Shown piece after piece: positions 10,153 to 21,427 of a stretch of 64,000 nt of DNA. Origin of the DNA: Palaemon carinicauda (lineage: Eukaryota > Arthropoda > Malacostraca > Decapoda > Palaemonidae); the NCBI RefSeq assembly GCF_036898095.1, contig NC_090729.1, forward strand, positions 77,100,890 through 77,164,889, read 5' to 3'. A program made the translations under genes and the position numbers. Each line of letters opens with the position of its first letter. The first letter of the stretch is position 1. The notes under the pieces are model-generated. The model was given only the letters and a program-made list of their open reading frames with translations. It was not told where the DNA came from and did no database searches.

Positions 10153-10728
10153 ATGATAAGTAAAACTAATTTTCTGTCCCTACCATACCATCCCAATTTT
10201 GAGTCTGTAATCGCTCCTCTTAGATTGTTGGGGATTTACACTGCATTTTCTTATCGGAATACTATTGGCAGAAATCTGATTTGCAACACACCTGACAGTG
10301 ATGAGGGTATAGTTTATAAGATACCATGTTTATATGGACATTTTTATATTGGACAATCTGGAAAATCATTAGATAAGCGAATTTTAAACCATAAGTATAA
10401 TATAAGAACAAACAACAAAAGTAATGCCATTTGTATACATAATAATATATGTAGTTATCCAGTAGATTGGCAACAGTCACAAATTTTGTTCAAGAATACT
10501 GATTTTATAGAGAGGAATGTCATTGAATCAGCATGTATATTTTGTAGTAGGAATAAGAATTTTAATTTATCTCCAGGCATATATAAATTGGATCCTTTTA
10601 TCTTACACAGTATAAAGTGTCAATACAAACTTGAAAATGTTTTTCAATGGTTCTTTCTTTTTTGGCTTGTTTTATTTACTTGGGTGCTTGTCAAACATTC
10701 CATTACTTGTTTTCATGTTAATTTGTAA
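10153..10728 (+). pseudogene. Penelope-like element, C-terminal GIY-YIG endonuclease part
   Basis: A 191-residue frame matches the linker and GIY-YIG endonuclease end of Penelope-like retroelements. It has SLPYHPNFESVI (the linker block before the nuclease), EGIVYKIPCLYGHFYIGQSG (GIY and YIG motifs), then KSLDKRILNHK with the conserved Arg and His, and FIERNVIESACI with the conserved Glu. These enzymes nick target DNA for retrotransposition. The reverse transcriptase half is missing upstream, so this is a 5'-truncated copy. The last 30 or so residues (WFFLFWLVLF) look like 3' non-coding sequence read through rather than protein. The first codon is not reliable because the true start lies in the missing part. 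Confidence 0.85.
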
Positions 10729-10868
10729 TTTCAACTTTTACTAGTTTTATCCCCATGTTAAGTGACTTTTGCCTGTTGGGTAGTAATTGTATAATTATAT
10801 CTTCTTTTTTTTTATGATTTGAAGCCTTTCCTGTATGTACAAACGTGTGTAATATTTCTTTGTATAAT

Positions 10869-10916
10869 AAACGCTCCAAGAAGAGGTCCATTGGCGGACG
10901 AAACTGTTGAGCATTT
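10869..10916 (+). ncRNA. Degenerate hammerhead-ribozyme-like fold
   Basis: Stem I would pair AAACGCTC (10869-10876) with GAGCATTT (10909-10916), 7 of 8 pairs. Stem II is GTCC/GGAC (10886-10889 with 10896-10899), followed immediately by GAAA (10900-10903), one strand of the hammerhead core. The other core strand reads AAGAAGA against the consensus CTGANGA, so its C and T are lost and one G is extra before stem II. Penelope-like elements are known to carry minimal hammerheads in their terminal repeats, and this lies 140 bp downstream of the GIY-YIG frame. It is probably an inactive relic. Confidence 0.5.
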
Positions 10917-10997
10917 CTACATATACACAACTTTCAATTTTCCTTATGTAGACTATTATATATTGACTTATCTTCGTGCTGAGGAAGATTACATCTG

Positions 10998-10999
<2 letters not shown>

Positions 11000-11092
<93 letters not shown>
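11000..11092. repeat. (TA)n microsatellite
   Basis: A pure TA tract follows the end of the Penelope-like sequence. Confidence 0.97.
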
Positions 11093-11094
<2 letters not shown>

Positions 11095-11195
11095 ATACGT
11101 AGGGGTTTGTCATATTCTGTTGATTTTTCCTTTAGCTGGTTAATTATAAGTAAATGCTCAGTTGTTCAAAATTCATTTATAAAGCTTACCTGCTC

Positions 11196-11203
11196 TACTA
11201 CTG

Positions 11204-11257
<54 letters not shown>

Positions 11258-11279
11258 ATACTACTATTACTACTACTAG
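11196..11279. repeat. (ACT)n trinucleotide tract at a LINE 3' end
   Basis: About 27 ACT units, slightly impure at the right, directly abut the LINE tail that starts at 11280. On the LINE strand this is a (TAG)n tail, as expected for LINEs that end in short tandem repeats. Confidence 0.9.
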
Positions 11280-12700
11280 TTGGAAAAGTAGGATGCTATA
11301 AGCCCAAGGGATCCAACAGGGAAAAATAGCCCTGTGAGGAAAGGAAATATGGAAATAATGAGATAAATTAACTACAAGAGAAGTAATGAACAATCAAATA
11401 AAATATTTTAAGAACAATAGCAACATTAATATATATTTTTCATACGTAAACTATAAAAATAAACTTATGTCACCCTGTTCAACATTAAAACATTTGCTGT
11501 AAGTTTGAACTTTTAAAGTTCACCGATTTAACAACCTGGTTAGGAAGACCATTCCACAACTTGGTCACAACTGGAATAAAACTTCTAGAATACTGTGCAG
11601 TATTGCACCTTGTGATGGAGACGGCATGAGTATTAGAATTAACTGCATACCTATTATTACAAATAGGATGGCACTTTCTGGGAAGATAAGAATGTAAAGG
11701 ATGGTCAGAATTATGAAAAATCTTATGCAACCTGCATAACGAACTAATTGAATGACAGTGACAGAGATTAATATCTAGACCAGAAATAAGAAATTTAAAA
11801 AACCGTAAGTTCCTGTCCAAGAAATTAAGACGAAAATCAGCAGCTGAAGACCAAACAAGAGAACAATACTCGAAACAAAGTAGAGTTGAAAGAATGAAAA
11901 AATTTCTTCAGAATAGATTGATCTCCCAGTATCTTAAAAGAATTTCTAAATAAACCAACATTGTGTGCAATAGACGAAGAGACAGACAAAATGAGTTTCT
12001 AAAAAGTAAACATTATCTGTGCTGAAGTCCGGATGTTGAGGAGCCACTGTCCTCGACCTTCTTACAATCATAATTTGAGCTTTGTTAGGATTCAACTTCA
12101 TGCCTCATAATTTGCACCATGCACTAAATTTATCTAGATCTCCATTAAGGGATTCAGTAACCCCAGATATACATTCAGGAGATGGAATTGATACAAAGAG
12201 TGTAGCATCATCTGCATATGCAACGAGCTTGTTTTCTAGGCCAAACCACATGTCACGTGTATATAGTAAGAAAAGTAATGGGCTAAGAACACTACCCTGA
12301 GGAACGCTAGATATTACATTCCTATGCTGACTATGGTGCCCATCAACAGCAACTCTTTAAGATCTATTACTTAAAAATTCAATAATGATGCTAAGAAAAG
12401 ACCCTTCCACTCCCAACAGTATGAATTAGAAAACAAGGGTCTCATGATTAACGCGGTCAAAGGCAGCACTAAAATCAAGACCAATCATACAAAATTCCTG
12501 ACCACAATCAAGGGCTATCTGTACAGCATTGGAGATTTTAAGAAGGGCATCACATGCTCCAAGGCCTTTACATAAGCCAAATCTATTTAGAGGTCGTGCC
12601 AAAAAACGTTCAAAACTTTAGATAATAAGGGAGTTATTGAAATCGGCCAATAATCAGCTGGACCCAAACTACCAGAACATATTAACATAATAAAGTAACA
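11280..12700 (-). pseudogene. Non-LTR retrotransposon (jockey/CR1-like LINE), reverse transcriptase relic
   Basis: On the reverse strand, pieces of a LINE reverse transcriptase are readable: YWPISITPLLSK near 12640-12605, GLDFSAAFDRVNHE near 12485-12440, VPQGSVLSPLLFLLYT near 12310-12260, and the catalytic AYADDATLF with YADD at 12207-12218. The end of the protein reads SFIPVVTKLWNGLPNQVVKS (around 11570-11510), the usual ending of this LINE type. The frame is broken many times, and a deletion joins the block after the SK motif to the GLGACDALL block. The 3' untranslated tail (11280-11390) contains the segment AAGCCCAAGGGATCCAACAG, also found in two other copies here. It would have encoded the endonuclease/RT polyprotein; only the RT half remains. 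Confidence 0.85.
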
Positions 12701-13149
12701 TTAACAATTCTCTAACAGTTCTCTTATAGCAAGGCTGTGTGGGTCCATGCAGTTCTCAATGTTTTTGCATCAATGCCCTTATTTGAAACCTTTAACTTCT
12801 TTCCTTAATTTACTTTCAGTTTCACTATCAATCATAAACTCACCAGTCATCAGGCATGCCCAATATTTCCGCTTTGCATCTGCCTGAATTCATTTCCTGC
12901 TGATCCTGCTGCCCAGTTCCCATAGTTCTTCACTCATTTCCACCATGGTAAGACTTTCTCTTTTCCCTATATATAAAATTTTTATTTATCTTTTTTTTTT
13001 CTTTTAAAAGTCTCATGCAATTCATCGTCAAGATTTTTATGCTCTGAATTTGTAGTACTTTCTTATGTAGCCTTGGTGACCAATTATAAATCTTTATTTG
13101 TTATTGGTGGTGGACAGGGGGAGAGGATGTTCTTCCTTTTCTTTGATTA

Positions 13150-13152
<3 letters not shown>
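12701..13152. other. Possible further LINE 5' part, otherwise unassigned
   Basis: On the reverse strand near 12890-12770 a short frame reads QADAKRKYWACLMTGEF. I could not connect it to a family. It may be LINE sequence upstream of the RT or an older insertion. Nothing else was recognised. Confidence 0.3.

Positions 13153-13239
<87 letters not shown>
13153..13239. repeat. (TC)n microsatellite
   Basis: A pure TC tract, followed by a T-rich, imperfect CT region to about 13400. Confidence 0.97.
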
Positions 13240-13244
<5 letters not shown>

Positions 13245-15689
13245 TATTCTGTTTTTGTATGTTTCAGTTTCTCTATCTCTCTATGTCTGTATCCTTATGT
13301 CTCTATTTTTAGGCCTGACTTTTTTTTTGCCTTTCTGTCTCTGTTTCTAAGACTCTTTCTGTCTACACGTCTCAGTCTCTGTTTGTCTCCTTTTGTGTGT
13401 GTAACTTTGTTACAGTGACTGTGTACCTATACATTACCTTTTCCTAGAATTGAATAATAATTGAATTTACATCTAGCTACTCCTTTTTAACCATTATATT
13501 TAGCAATTTGCCATTTCAAGTACTTTGCACAAACACATACTCCAGAAAGCATCAATTTCTTTCAATTACGCATCTTTCTGATTATATTTTCATAAGAATC
13601 TTATTTTCTCCAGGAACACCATACTTACCATGAACTCCAACTTTTTGTCTCTCACTTTTGCTATCAGATTTTTACTTTAGAAAAGTGTTCATATTCTCCA
13701 AAGTCATTCAGGCACTTATTCAGAGCCTCCCCAAAATTTTTTTTTTTTATTATCTTCTTTATATGCCTGGACCATGAGCACTTACTCATGCCGTACTCCT
13801 TCTTACATAAAGTCTTGAAACTAATACATTTGAAATATTGCAGAGTAAGAGGTCAATTTTTTTTTTCCAGAATACAATTTTAAAACATTTTGGGCAATAT
13901 CGTCTTTCAGTATGCAAATTTGTATTTTTATTGCAATCAACTTGGGGTTTAGTAATACCCACACGTAATTCAAGACAAGAATGCCATGTAAGTTTTACCA
14001 GACGTATTCATCTCTTTCCTTCCCACCTTTTTTTTTTTTTTATCTGCAAACTGTCACAAACATATCTGTAGAGTAAGTAGAACTTTATACGGCAGTGTTT
14101 GAGTATACAAAATACTTAGAACATAATTGGAAATTTTTTAACCTTTCGCCAAGACATCTTATCAGCTACTTAATTACTTGTTTTAGCTAAAGCCTTATTC
14201 TCTAATGCACTAGTTTGCTAAACTCATATGATGCACGCCTAGATTATAATCCTTGAATTTTAACTTCCAATCATCTATTATGAATTTCGTTTTTGACGAT
14301 TGCCATTGCACTTCAGCTCATTGAATTCAAGTTTACCGCAAACACTTTGTTTAATCTTAAATGTTACATTATGTACGTAATTCTCTCGTACTTTGATTAA
14401 TTATCTCTTTCAAAAGATTATTTTTCTTCAGTTTAATCTATTTAAAAACGTTTCAGTTCATCCCCAAATGACTCTCTTCCCTCTATTTTAATCTGGTTTT
14501 ATTCAATTCTTATAACAATTTATTATATTGGTCGTCCTTTCAACAACCCTCACCATCAAGTAGATAATCATTTAAATATGAAGCATTCATCCACGTAAAA
14601 CTATGCTACAAACGAAAGATAGCAAACGGATTGACTAGACAAATGGAGTTAACACTAAACTACCAAGAATACAAAATAATACAAAGAAGACACTGGGGCT
14701 TCCTGGGTGTACAGTAGATTGACTGGAAATCGAATACGTATCTCGGAGAAAGAGCTGAGGACCAGTAATGGTTGCTACCATAAGAATAAAATATTAGAGA
14801 CAAAACGAAAAAAGATTTCCCAGAGATTTATCAGAGCTTAGTTAGCTTTCATTAATTTACTAACCCTCTATAACAATGACATTTTGTATATATGCACAGT
14901 CTTCCCTATAAATTTACTCAAGGATGTACCCAAATTCCTCTAAGAACAACAACCTCTTAGAGATTTAGAACAAAATTAAGTAATGATACTTTGGCAAAAT
15001 CTACAGCTGCATTGAAATTTAATTATTACCTTTACAGGCGAGAACTTTAAGCTATAACCTTGTCTATTAAAAAATATCGAATTTAAATCGAGAATTAACC
15101 CAGAAAGCAATTTAACATTGATAACTGTAAATTATGGCTCAAGTGGCTGAAATTGTCATTTTGCAATTTAATGTTCAGAAAATATCAAACCTTCGGTACT
15201 ATTTCTGTAAGATTGAAGCAGACTTCCCAGACTGGCACCTGACAATGATAATAATCTTCAAACGCGCCTGCTCGTGTATGGGTGAACAAAGTTCTTCCTT
15301 TGTTCTAGACAAAATATGGCGGTTTGTACGCATATAGGAGATTGGTGTCTCTTCTTGCCCTTAACGTAGCTAGTATAATTACTTGGCTTTCCACAAGAAC
15401 AGTGAAAAATGGCTCTCCCAACAAAAGCCCTAATGATGGCAGTTTTGTACCGACTAGGGCGCTCGCTGTCGCCATTCAGAACAAGCCAAGGTTAAGATTC
15501 TCGGACATGATGTGTCGTACAATAATAGTGGTATTTTTAAATTTATTTCAGAAGCAGGTCTTCTGGGAACTATCTAACTGTTATAAAGATGTTTTTGCTT
15601 TTATTTTTCTTTAAACTAAATTGATATTCATTTATTTATTTCTGACAAATAATATCGGCGTCAATGATCTTAGATGTCAGGATGTGCGG
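13240..15689. other. AT-rich non-coding stretch
   Basis: No supported gene was seen. Reading frames of 60-100 codons occur (for example 15324-15614) but show no family motif or compositional sign of coding. Confidence 0.5.
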
Positions 15690-15965
15690 TAACTCAAAAT
15701 CAATTAATCAATCGTTGGTTTGACATACAAGGAAGTGTTAAAGTCGGTGTTGTTTGTTTCTACAAGGACATCAAGGAAGGGGAGACGTCCTGGGAGGCAG
15801 TGCTCGAGGGTGAACTTGGGGGAGCTGTATTCCTCGAAAGTCCGTTAAAGTTCTTTCATGCACTCCTCATTGGCCGTATTTACGAGAGTATCGTCAATAT
15901 ACTGCACATAGATGTCAGGTTTACGGAATTTTTGGAAAATCTCTCCCTGACTGCTTCCATATAAT
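15690..15965 (-). pseudogene. Penelope-like element, reverse transcriptase palm fragment
   Basis: On the reverse strand one frame reads KFRKPDIYVQYIDDTLVNTA, with the catalytic YIDD at 15890-15901. After one nonsense codon it continues FEEYSSPKFTLEH, then PGRLPFLDVLV and FNTSLYVKPT. This order (IDD, FTLE, LPFLDV, T-x-Y-x-KPT) is characteristic of Penelope-like reverse transcriptases. It is a fragment of about 90 codons without the nuclease end. It could belong to the same family as the GIY-YIG piece at 10153-10728, but the two lie in opposite orientation and do not overlap. Confidence 0.8.
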
Positions 15966-16266
15966 TTGAAATATTTGTACATAAAGTGAACGTTACCTAG
16001 TGCAAAATAATCCTGACAATTACATATTTTGTACTTAATTTAATATCTGTACTTTTATAAAGTTTACTGATATATTGAAGAAGAATTATCAATGATATGG
16101 TCTCCATTACCTTTCATGAAATATTTCCCTTTCCCAGTTACTGCCAGAATGGAGTAATGAAGAGAAGAGATAATAAGAACAATAGAAAAAGTTTATTACA
16201 AAATTAACGCCACTGAGGCAGCAATTACTTTCAGTAAAACTTGTTTAAAAGAGGGTCTACTCTTGA
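15966..16266. other. Non-coding, nothing recognised
   Basis: AT-rich sequence without motifs between the Penelope fragment and the next LINE tail. Confidence 0.5.
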
Positions 16267-16267
16267 A

Positions 16268-16305
<38 letters not shown>

Positions 16306-16420
16306 CATTATTACTTGCATGGCTACAACCCTGGTTAGAAAAGCAGGATGCTATAATCCCAAGGGCTCCAACAAGGAAAAATAGCCCAGAAAATTAGGAA
16401 ATAAAGAGGTTTTAAGAGAA
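16267..16420 (-). repeat. LINE 3' tail with (ATT)n, second copy
   Basis: An (ATT)n tract (16267-16312) is followed by GGCTACAACCCTGGTTAGAA and AATCCCAAGGGCTCCAACAA, the same 3' tail as the LINE at 11280. Only about 110 bp remains. In this copy the terminal microsatellite is ATT instead of ACT. Confidence 0.85.
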
Positions 16421-16446
16421 GCGCACCACACATTTTCACACACGCT

Positions 16447-16653
16447 TGTACACTGTAATGGCATTTTCTATTTTTGTATATCTCACTCTCCCCCTCATTG
16501 TTAACAGAACTGGTTTAAGCCTGCCTTTACATGAATAAATCTGTTTGAATTTTTATGACCTTTTTATTCAGAACCTCTTGTATATAAACTTGCAAATAAA
16601 GTTAGTTGTATTCACCTCGCCTTTCAGTTATCCCCTAACAGCTCACTCACACA
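16447..16653 (+). repeat. 5' LTR of gypsy C
   Basis: About 207 bp from TGTACACTGTAA to CACTCACACA. It contains TGTATATAAA near 16580 and AATAAAG near 16596 as TATA and polyadenylation signals. The LTR start may lie about 20 bp further left (near 16425), because the 3' copy has an extra TGTACGTATTACACACATTC. The LTR of element D is similar. Confidence 0.75.
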
Positions 16654-16717
16654 TTTGGTGACCATCGGAGTGACCAGCTCCCTTCCGCCTTCCCGCTCAC
16701 TGGTGTTTCACTGTTTG

Positions 16718-17375
16718 ATGAAGCCACCCTCTGACCCTGACCCTCCTATCAATGCCACACCCTTGAAATTACCACCCTTCGCCAGCACAGAGGCATTCAC
16801 CTGGTTTCAGCACGCTCAGGTCCAGTTTTGCATTAAGGGCATGACTCGTTGAAGCACCAAAACAGACTGTATTCTCACGGCGATCCCCGAGGACACTTTC
16901 CCGGAATCTCAGATTAGCTTTGCGACCAATGGGATACCCCAATAACATATGACGTCCTCAAAACATACCTCATGGAGCAGTACTATCCATCGTCCACCAG
17001 CCGTATAGCCAAGCTTTTTCAACTCTCTCAACAACCATTGCTGGACCAAAACCATTCGCTCACTCTCAGGAAATGACCAGTATCACTTGCCTGCAATCCG
17101 CTGAAGTTTACTCTCCTTGGCAGGGCACGTATTTGTGACCTTTGGGTATGAAGCCTGCCCAAACCTGTGCGTGATGCCATACCTGATGTCGATATTTTGT
17201 CCATGAAGGACCTGATGACCAAGTCGATGCCGTTATGGGCAGCCACTTCACCACCAAGACCTCCATCAATGCCTCCCCATCCTGACAAAGAGGACAACTA
17301 TTCAATATCGGCCAAAGATGATGTGAATGCGGTAGGACACAGACACCCATCCTATGACGTAGTGGAGTGGTGACA
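16718..17375 (+). pseudogene. gag: Gag of gypsy C (broken)
   Basis: It starts MKPPSDPDPP and contains FASTEAFTWFQHAQVQF, matching the capsid block of A. A TGA stop closes the frame at 16850-16852, and several frameshifts follow. A match to the A region encoding MKDLMTKS is found near 17200. The zinc finger is missing because the sequence jumps from the gag C-terminal region directly to the RT fingers at about 17400-17430. Confidence 0.8.
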
Positions 17376-17429
17376 AAGGTGGCCACCACCCACATATGTC
17401 CTCACTCTTGTAACGACCACGATTCCCAC

Positions 17430-19400
17430 TACAGATGGAGGAAATGAGCCTTTGCCAAAAGGCCTCCAGCCCATGGTCGTCACCCTTACACATCATCCTG
17501 AAGAAATTTGGCCCCCTGCATCCATGTGTGGATTACAGGTGTCTAAAAATGCAAACAGAACGACCTTGTAGTTTGGTAAAACAAGTGTACCTTTGGCGCC
17601 AACAAAGTATCGTTCTTAGGGCACTGTATCACTCCTGAAGGAGTTCCACCCCTCCTTGAGATGGTGGCAGTCGCTTAGAACTTCTCCACTCCCTCGACCG
17701 TCAAAGCATTGCAAGAATTCTTGGGCATGATTAACTATTATCATCGTTTCATGCCAGCCATCGCTGACACTCTTGCCCACCCCACTTTGTGCATCTCTCA
17801 AGGGCAAGCCAAAAGACCTGAAGTGGGGTTCCCTTCAAGAAACGGCCTTCTGCAACGCAAAGAATGCCTATCAATAGCTGCTGCTCACTTTTCCTCTGCC
17901 ACATGTCCCTCTCTTTCTCTCCAACAATGCCAGTGATATTGCTATAAGTGGAGTACTCAAGCAAGTGGTCAGTGGCTCGCCACACACATTGGCCTTCTTC
18001 AGTAGAGAACTGTCCAAGGCAGAATCTGGCTACTCTACCTTTGACCGCAAATTGCTGGCAGTGCACTTGGCTGTCCGTTACTTTCCCCACTTCTTAGAAG
18101 GTATGCCCTTTGTCATTCAGACGGACCACATGCCTCTGGTGCACGCTTTCACCTGACACTCCAATGCCTGGTAAGCCCATCAACGCCGACATTTCTCTGT
18201 CGTGGCTGAAATGAATCACATTGCCAATACACTGTCAAGAAACACATTGGCTGCCATTCACCTGCGATTGGATTACAACGCCTTGTAGAAGCCTAATGAA
18301 AAGATCCAGAGTACCAAGTATGTACGGCATCCTGCATATCCCTCTGGTGGGAAGATGTTGCCCTTGACGACTCCAAGGCTACCCTCCTCTGTAACATCAG
18401 TACTGGTAGACCACGACTATGGATACCTGGTCCGATATGTCGACAGGTGTTTAACTTCATTCATGGGCTTTCACATCCCTCTTGCCAATCTACTGCACAG
18501 CTACTGAAGACGGAATTTATATGGCATAGCATTACTAAGAAATGCTAAGGATTGGGTCTGCGCCTGTATTCCATGCCAAACTTCAAAATTACATTGACCC
18601 ACTGATTCAGGAGTGGGCACCTTTCTTCAACCTCAGCGTTGTTTTTCCCACATTCATGTCGACCCACATCACCAGGACAGCGTTACCTGTTTTCCGTCAT
18701 CGACCACTCCACTCATTAGCCTGAACCAATCCCAATGGAAACTGCAACATCTGCCTCAGGTACATCTATCTTACTCTCAGGGTGAATAGCGAGATTTGGT
18801 ATCCCTGATCACATTACATCTGACAAGGGTTTCACTTTCACCTCTCAATTGTGGATATCATTAGCAAATTTCCTGGGCATCACCCTACATCAGACAACAG
18901 CCTACGGCCCTGCTGCTAACAGAATGGTTGAACATTTTCATTGCACCCTCAAATCAGCTTTGTTGCCTTGCTGCAATAATTCCAACTGGTGTACTGGGCC
19001 TCCCTGGGTCCTCTTGGGACTAAGGCTCACTCCTAAAGACACACTGAATGTCTCGGCAGCTGAAATGGTGTATGCCCACGCGGTGGTCATCCCTACCGAT
19101 TTTTTTTCCGTCTGCAACCTCCTCCGATAATCTCTGGCGCCTACGTCAGGTTGTGGGAAAATATACTCCATGCTGCCAGACTTATAAGCCCCAGCAAAGC
19201 AACACATACCGACAGATCTGCACTCTAAAATGCCCGTTTTCCTGTACAAATACACTAGCAAGGCACCGCTAACTCCCCCTTAAATGGGCACTTTCCTCGT
19301 GATTAATTAACATTCCTGGCAATGAAGACTAGGTTTCCATTGATCGCCTAAAATCTGCTTATCTCCAGTAAGATGACCCTTTAAAGTACACCTCTCAAGA
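17430..19400 (+). pseudogene. pol: Pol of gypsy C (deleted and broken)
   Basis: RT fingers (MEEMSLCQKASSPWSSPLH) are followed at about 17560-17575 by a deletion that removes the whole palm, including the YxDD active site. It resumes with FLGMINYYHRFMPAIADT, RNase H (SKAESGYSTFDRKLLAVHLA; Glu of the DRE motif changed to Lys), zinc-finger remnants and integrase (AEMVYAHAVV). The integrase segment after the first catalytic Asp (near 18660) lacks the VGPLP block. Many stops lie between the pieces. Confidence 0.85.
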
Positions 19401-19451
19401 TCACTTTGCCTCATTTCACATGTAAGTCTTTTTTAGGTTGGAGCCATGCAC

Positions 19452-19542
19452 TGTACGTATTACACACATTCTCGTACACTGTAACAATATTTCCTCACTG
19501 TTAACAGAACCGGTTTAAGTTAAGCCTGCCTTTAATGAATAC
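19452..19542 (+). repeat. Truncated 3' LTR of gypsy C
   Basis: It begins TGTACGTATTACACAC and continues through GTTAACAGAACCGG to about 19542, where similarity to the 5' LTR stops and tRNA-like SINE sequence begins. Confidence 0.7.
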
Positions 19543-19930
19543 GCCTTTTAGCCGGCGCCATGCCTACAGGGACTCTACCAATCAAGCTATCAAGAGAGGA
19601 AAAAGCTTATTATAAATTCACCGTACCTATTCCTGAGGCATGGCTTTGGCTAAGAAGCATAGTTGGGGAGCTATGTAAAGTACGTATTTCATAAACACCC
19701 GTACACTATAACGATATCCCTTTTTTTCGCTTCCATTTCACTGTTAACAGAAGAGGTTTAAGCCTGCCTTTACATGAATATTCCTCTTAGCCGAAGCCAT
19801 GCCTGCCGGGCGCCTACCAATCAAACTATTGAGAGAGATGTAAGTTTATCATAAGTCCACAGTACATATTCTTGAGGCATGACTTCGGTTGAAAGAGGCA
19901 AGGGTTCGATTCTTTGCCCAGCCAAAAGCT
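19543..19930. repeat. Tandemly duplicated LTR/SINE composite
   Basis: The unit LTR piece (19452-19542) plus inverted tRNA-like piece (19546-19612) plus forward piece (19622-19664) is followed by a second LTR piece (19672-19780), inverted tRNA-like piece (19781-19850) and forward piece (19871-19930). The two units are about 220-230 bp apart. The second contains GGGTTCGATTCTTTGCCC, a tRNA T-arm/B-box-like sequence, at about 19903-19920. Confidence 0.65.
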
Positions 19931-20183
19931 GTTATCATAAAGGAATTTCCAGTGGATAGACATTCCCAAAGGTAGGATTCGATATTAAATGTCATTATGA
20001 TTGATATTTACATTGACTAGAATCACAAGAATTAGTGATATATATTCATTATAAATGGCCAGGTGTTGCAAACTCACTAATCAGCTATCATGGTGGAGAT
20101 GGGTTTATTTCAATTCCAGGAACAGATTCTTGAATTCGACAAAAATATGTACGGTGGACTTATAATAAACTTACATCTCTCTT

Positions 20184-20270
20184 GATAGCTTGATTGGTAG
20201 AGTCGCAGCAGGCATGGTTTCAGCTAAGAGGCATAGGTCAGAACCTTTGCCCAGCCAGAAGCTTGTGCGA
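20184..20270 (+). repeat. tRNA-derived SINE head
   Basis: TAGCTTGATTGGTAGAGTC (20186-20204) closely resembles a tRNA D-arm with box A. About 30 bases further, AGGTCAGAACC (20235-20245) is a decayed box B; the related copy at about 19903 is closer to consensus. No anticodon arm or acceptor pairing was found, so this is SINE-like and not a functional tRNA gene. Confidence 0.6.
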
Positions 20271-20273
20271 GCG

Positions 20274-20481
20274 AGCAGTTAGGTTGTAATTGAGAGGTGA
20301 GGTGAATGCAACTAACTTTATTTCAATGGATCAGGAGTTTATATACAAGCCGTTCCACACAAGAATGTCACAAAAATTCAAACAATGATTCATGATCATT
20401 CTGGCTGAAACAGGTTATTAGTGTGAGGGGAGACCAATATTGATATATAAAAAAAAAACAGAAATACCGTTACAGTGTACA
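20274..20481 (-). repeat. 3' LTR of gypsy D
   Basis: Read on the reverse strand it runs from TGTACACTGTAACGG (from 20481) to GCTCGCTCGCACA (ending 20274), about 208 bp, similar to the gypsy C 5' LTR throughout, with TGTATATAAA and AATAAAG signals. Confidence 0.8.
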
Positions 20482-20499
20482 TTGCTCCCACCCAAAAAA

Positions 20500-21415
20500 A
20501 GACACATGTTAAATAGGGTGCCATGTTCCGGAGAGGCCCACTGTAGGCAGGTAATCTTGCAGGAGATATGCAGGTTTAAGTCGATCAATGAAGACTCAGT
20601 CTTCTTTTCCATAGATGTTTAGTAAGAACACTTTCGTTGTTTGATGGATCATGAGGAAAGGGCTCGTGTAAGGTGCGTTAGCGGTGGGTTGTTGGTGTCG
20701 TTCCACAAGAACATATGTGATGCCTTGTGCAAATCTGTCGGTATGTGTTGCTTTGCTGGGGGCTTGTAAATCTAGCTACATTGAATAAATTTTCCCATAA
20801 CATGACGTAAGTACTGGAGATTGTTGGAGGAGATTGTTGACAGTAAAAATTTGGCACGGAGGACGAACTGGTTGCCATAAATCATTTCAGCTGCCGAGAC
20901 ATCCAGGGTGCTCTTAGGAATGGTCCTTAATCCCAGGAGGACCCATGACAGCTGAGTAAACCAGTTGGAGTCCTTGCAGAGGAACATCAAGTCAGCTTTG
21001 AGGGTGCAATGAAAACATTCAACCATTCCGTTGGCAGCAGGGTTGTAGGCGGTTGTCTGATGTAGGGTGATGCACAGGAGATTCGCTAATGATGTCCACA
21101 ATTGTAAGGTGAAAGTGGTATTGCTGATAGAAGTATTATGCTCAGGGATACCATATATAGCTATCTATCCAGAGAGTAAGGCAGATGTACATGAGGCGGA
21201 TGTTGCAGTTTCCGTGGGAATGGCTTCAGGCCAACGAGTGTAGTGGTAGATGACGGTAAATAGCTAACGATGTCCTTGTCGACGTGAATTTGGGAAAAAT
21301 GACGCTGAGGTTAAGGAAAGTTGCCCACTCCTAAATCCGTGTGTCGATGTACTTATGAAGTTTGGCATGAAGTATAGGCACTGACCCAATTCTTAGCATC
21401 CTTAGTAATGCCATG
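20500..21415 (-). pseudogene. pol: Integrase part of pol, gypsy D
   Basis: On the reverse strand the catalytic-core end is readable at 21101-20772 (SLANLLCITLHQTTAYNPAA and NGMVECFHCTLKA, with the Glu of the D,D,E triad) and the C-terminal tail near 20880-20680. The N-terminal zinc finger region (about 21415-21350) is disrupted. Frameshifts separate the blocks. Confidence 0.82.
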
Positions 21416-21427
21416 TCAAATAAACTT

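Larger units (their letters stand above)
16425..19542 (+). mobile_element. Ty3/gypsy element C, internally deleted
   Basis: A second gypsy subfamily related to A and B. The 5' LTR is followed by TTTGGTGACC, a gag start, and pol fragments colinear with A. Protease, part of the RT and other segments are missing, and every reading frame is broken. The 3' LTR is cut short at about 19542, where tRNA-like SINE sequence begins. It cannot move by itself. Confidence 0.85.

Noticed and set aside
13098..13418. Ser-Leu-rich open frame
   Set aside because: A translation of a TC microsatellite and CT-rich flanks. The same applies to the frames at 1543-1743 and 56621-56864.
15674..15964. Forward-strand 96-codon frame
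   Set aside because: It is antisense to the Penelope-like reverse transcriptase fragment.
20186..20270. Functional tRNA gene
   Set aside because: Box A-like and decayed box B-like sequences are present, but no cloverleaf with paired acceptor ends or an anticodon loop can be drawn.
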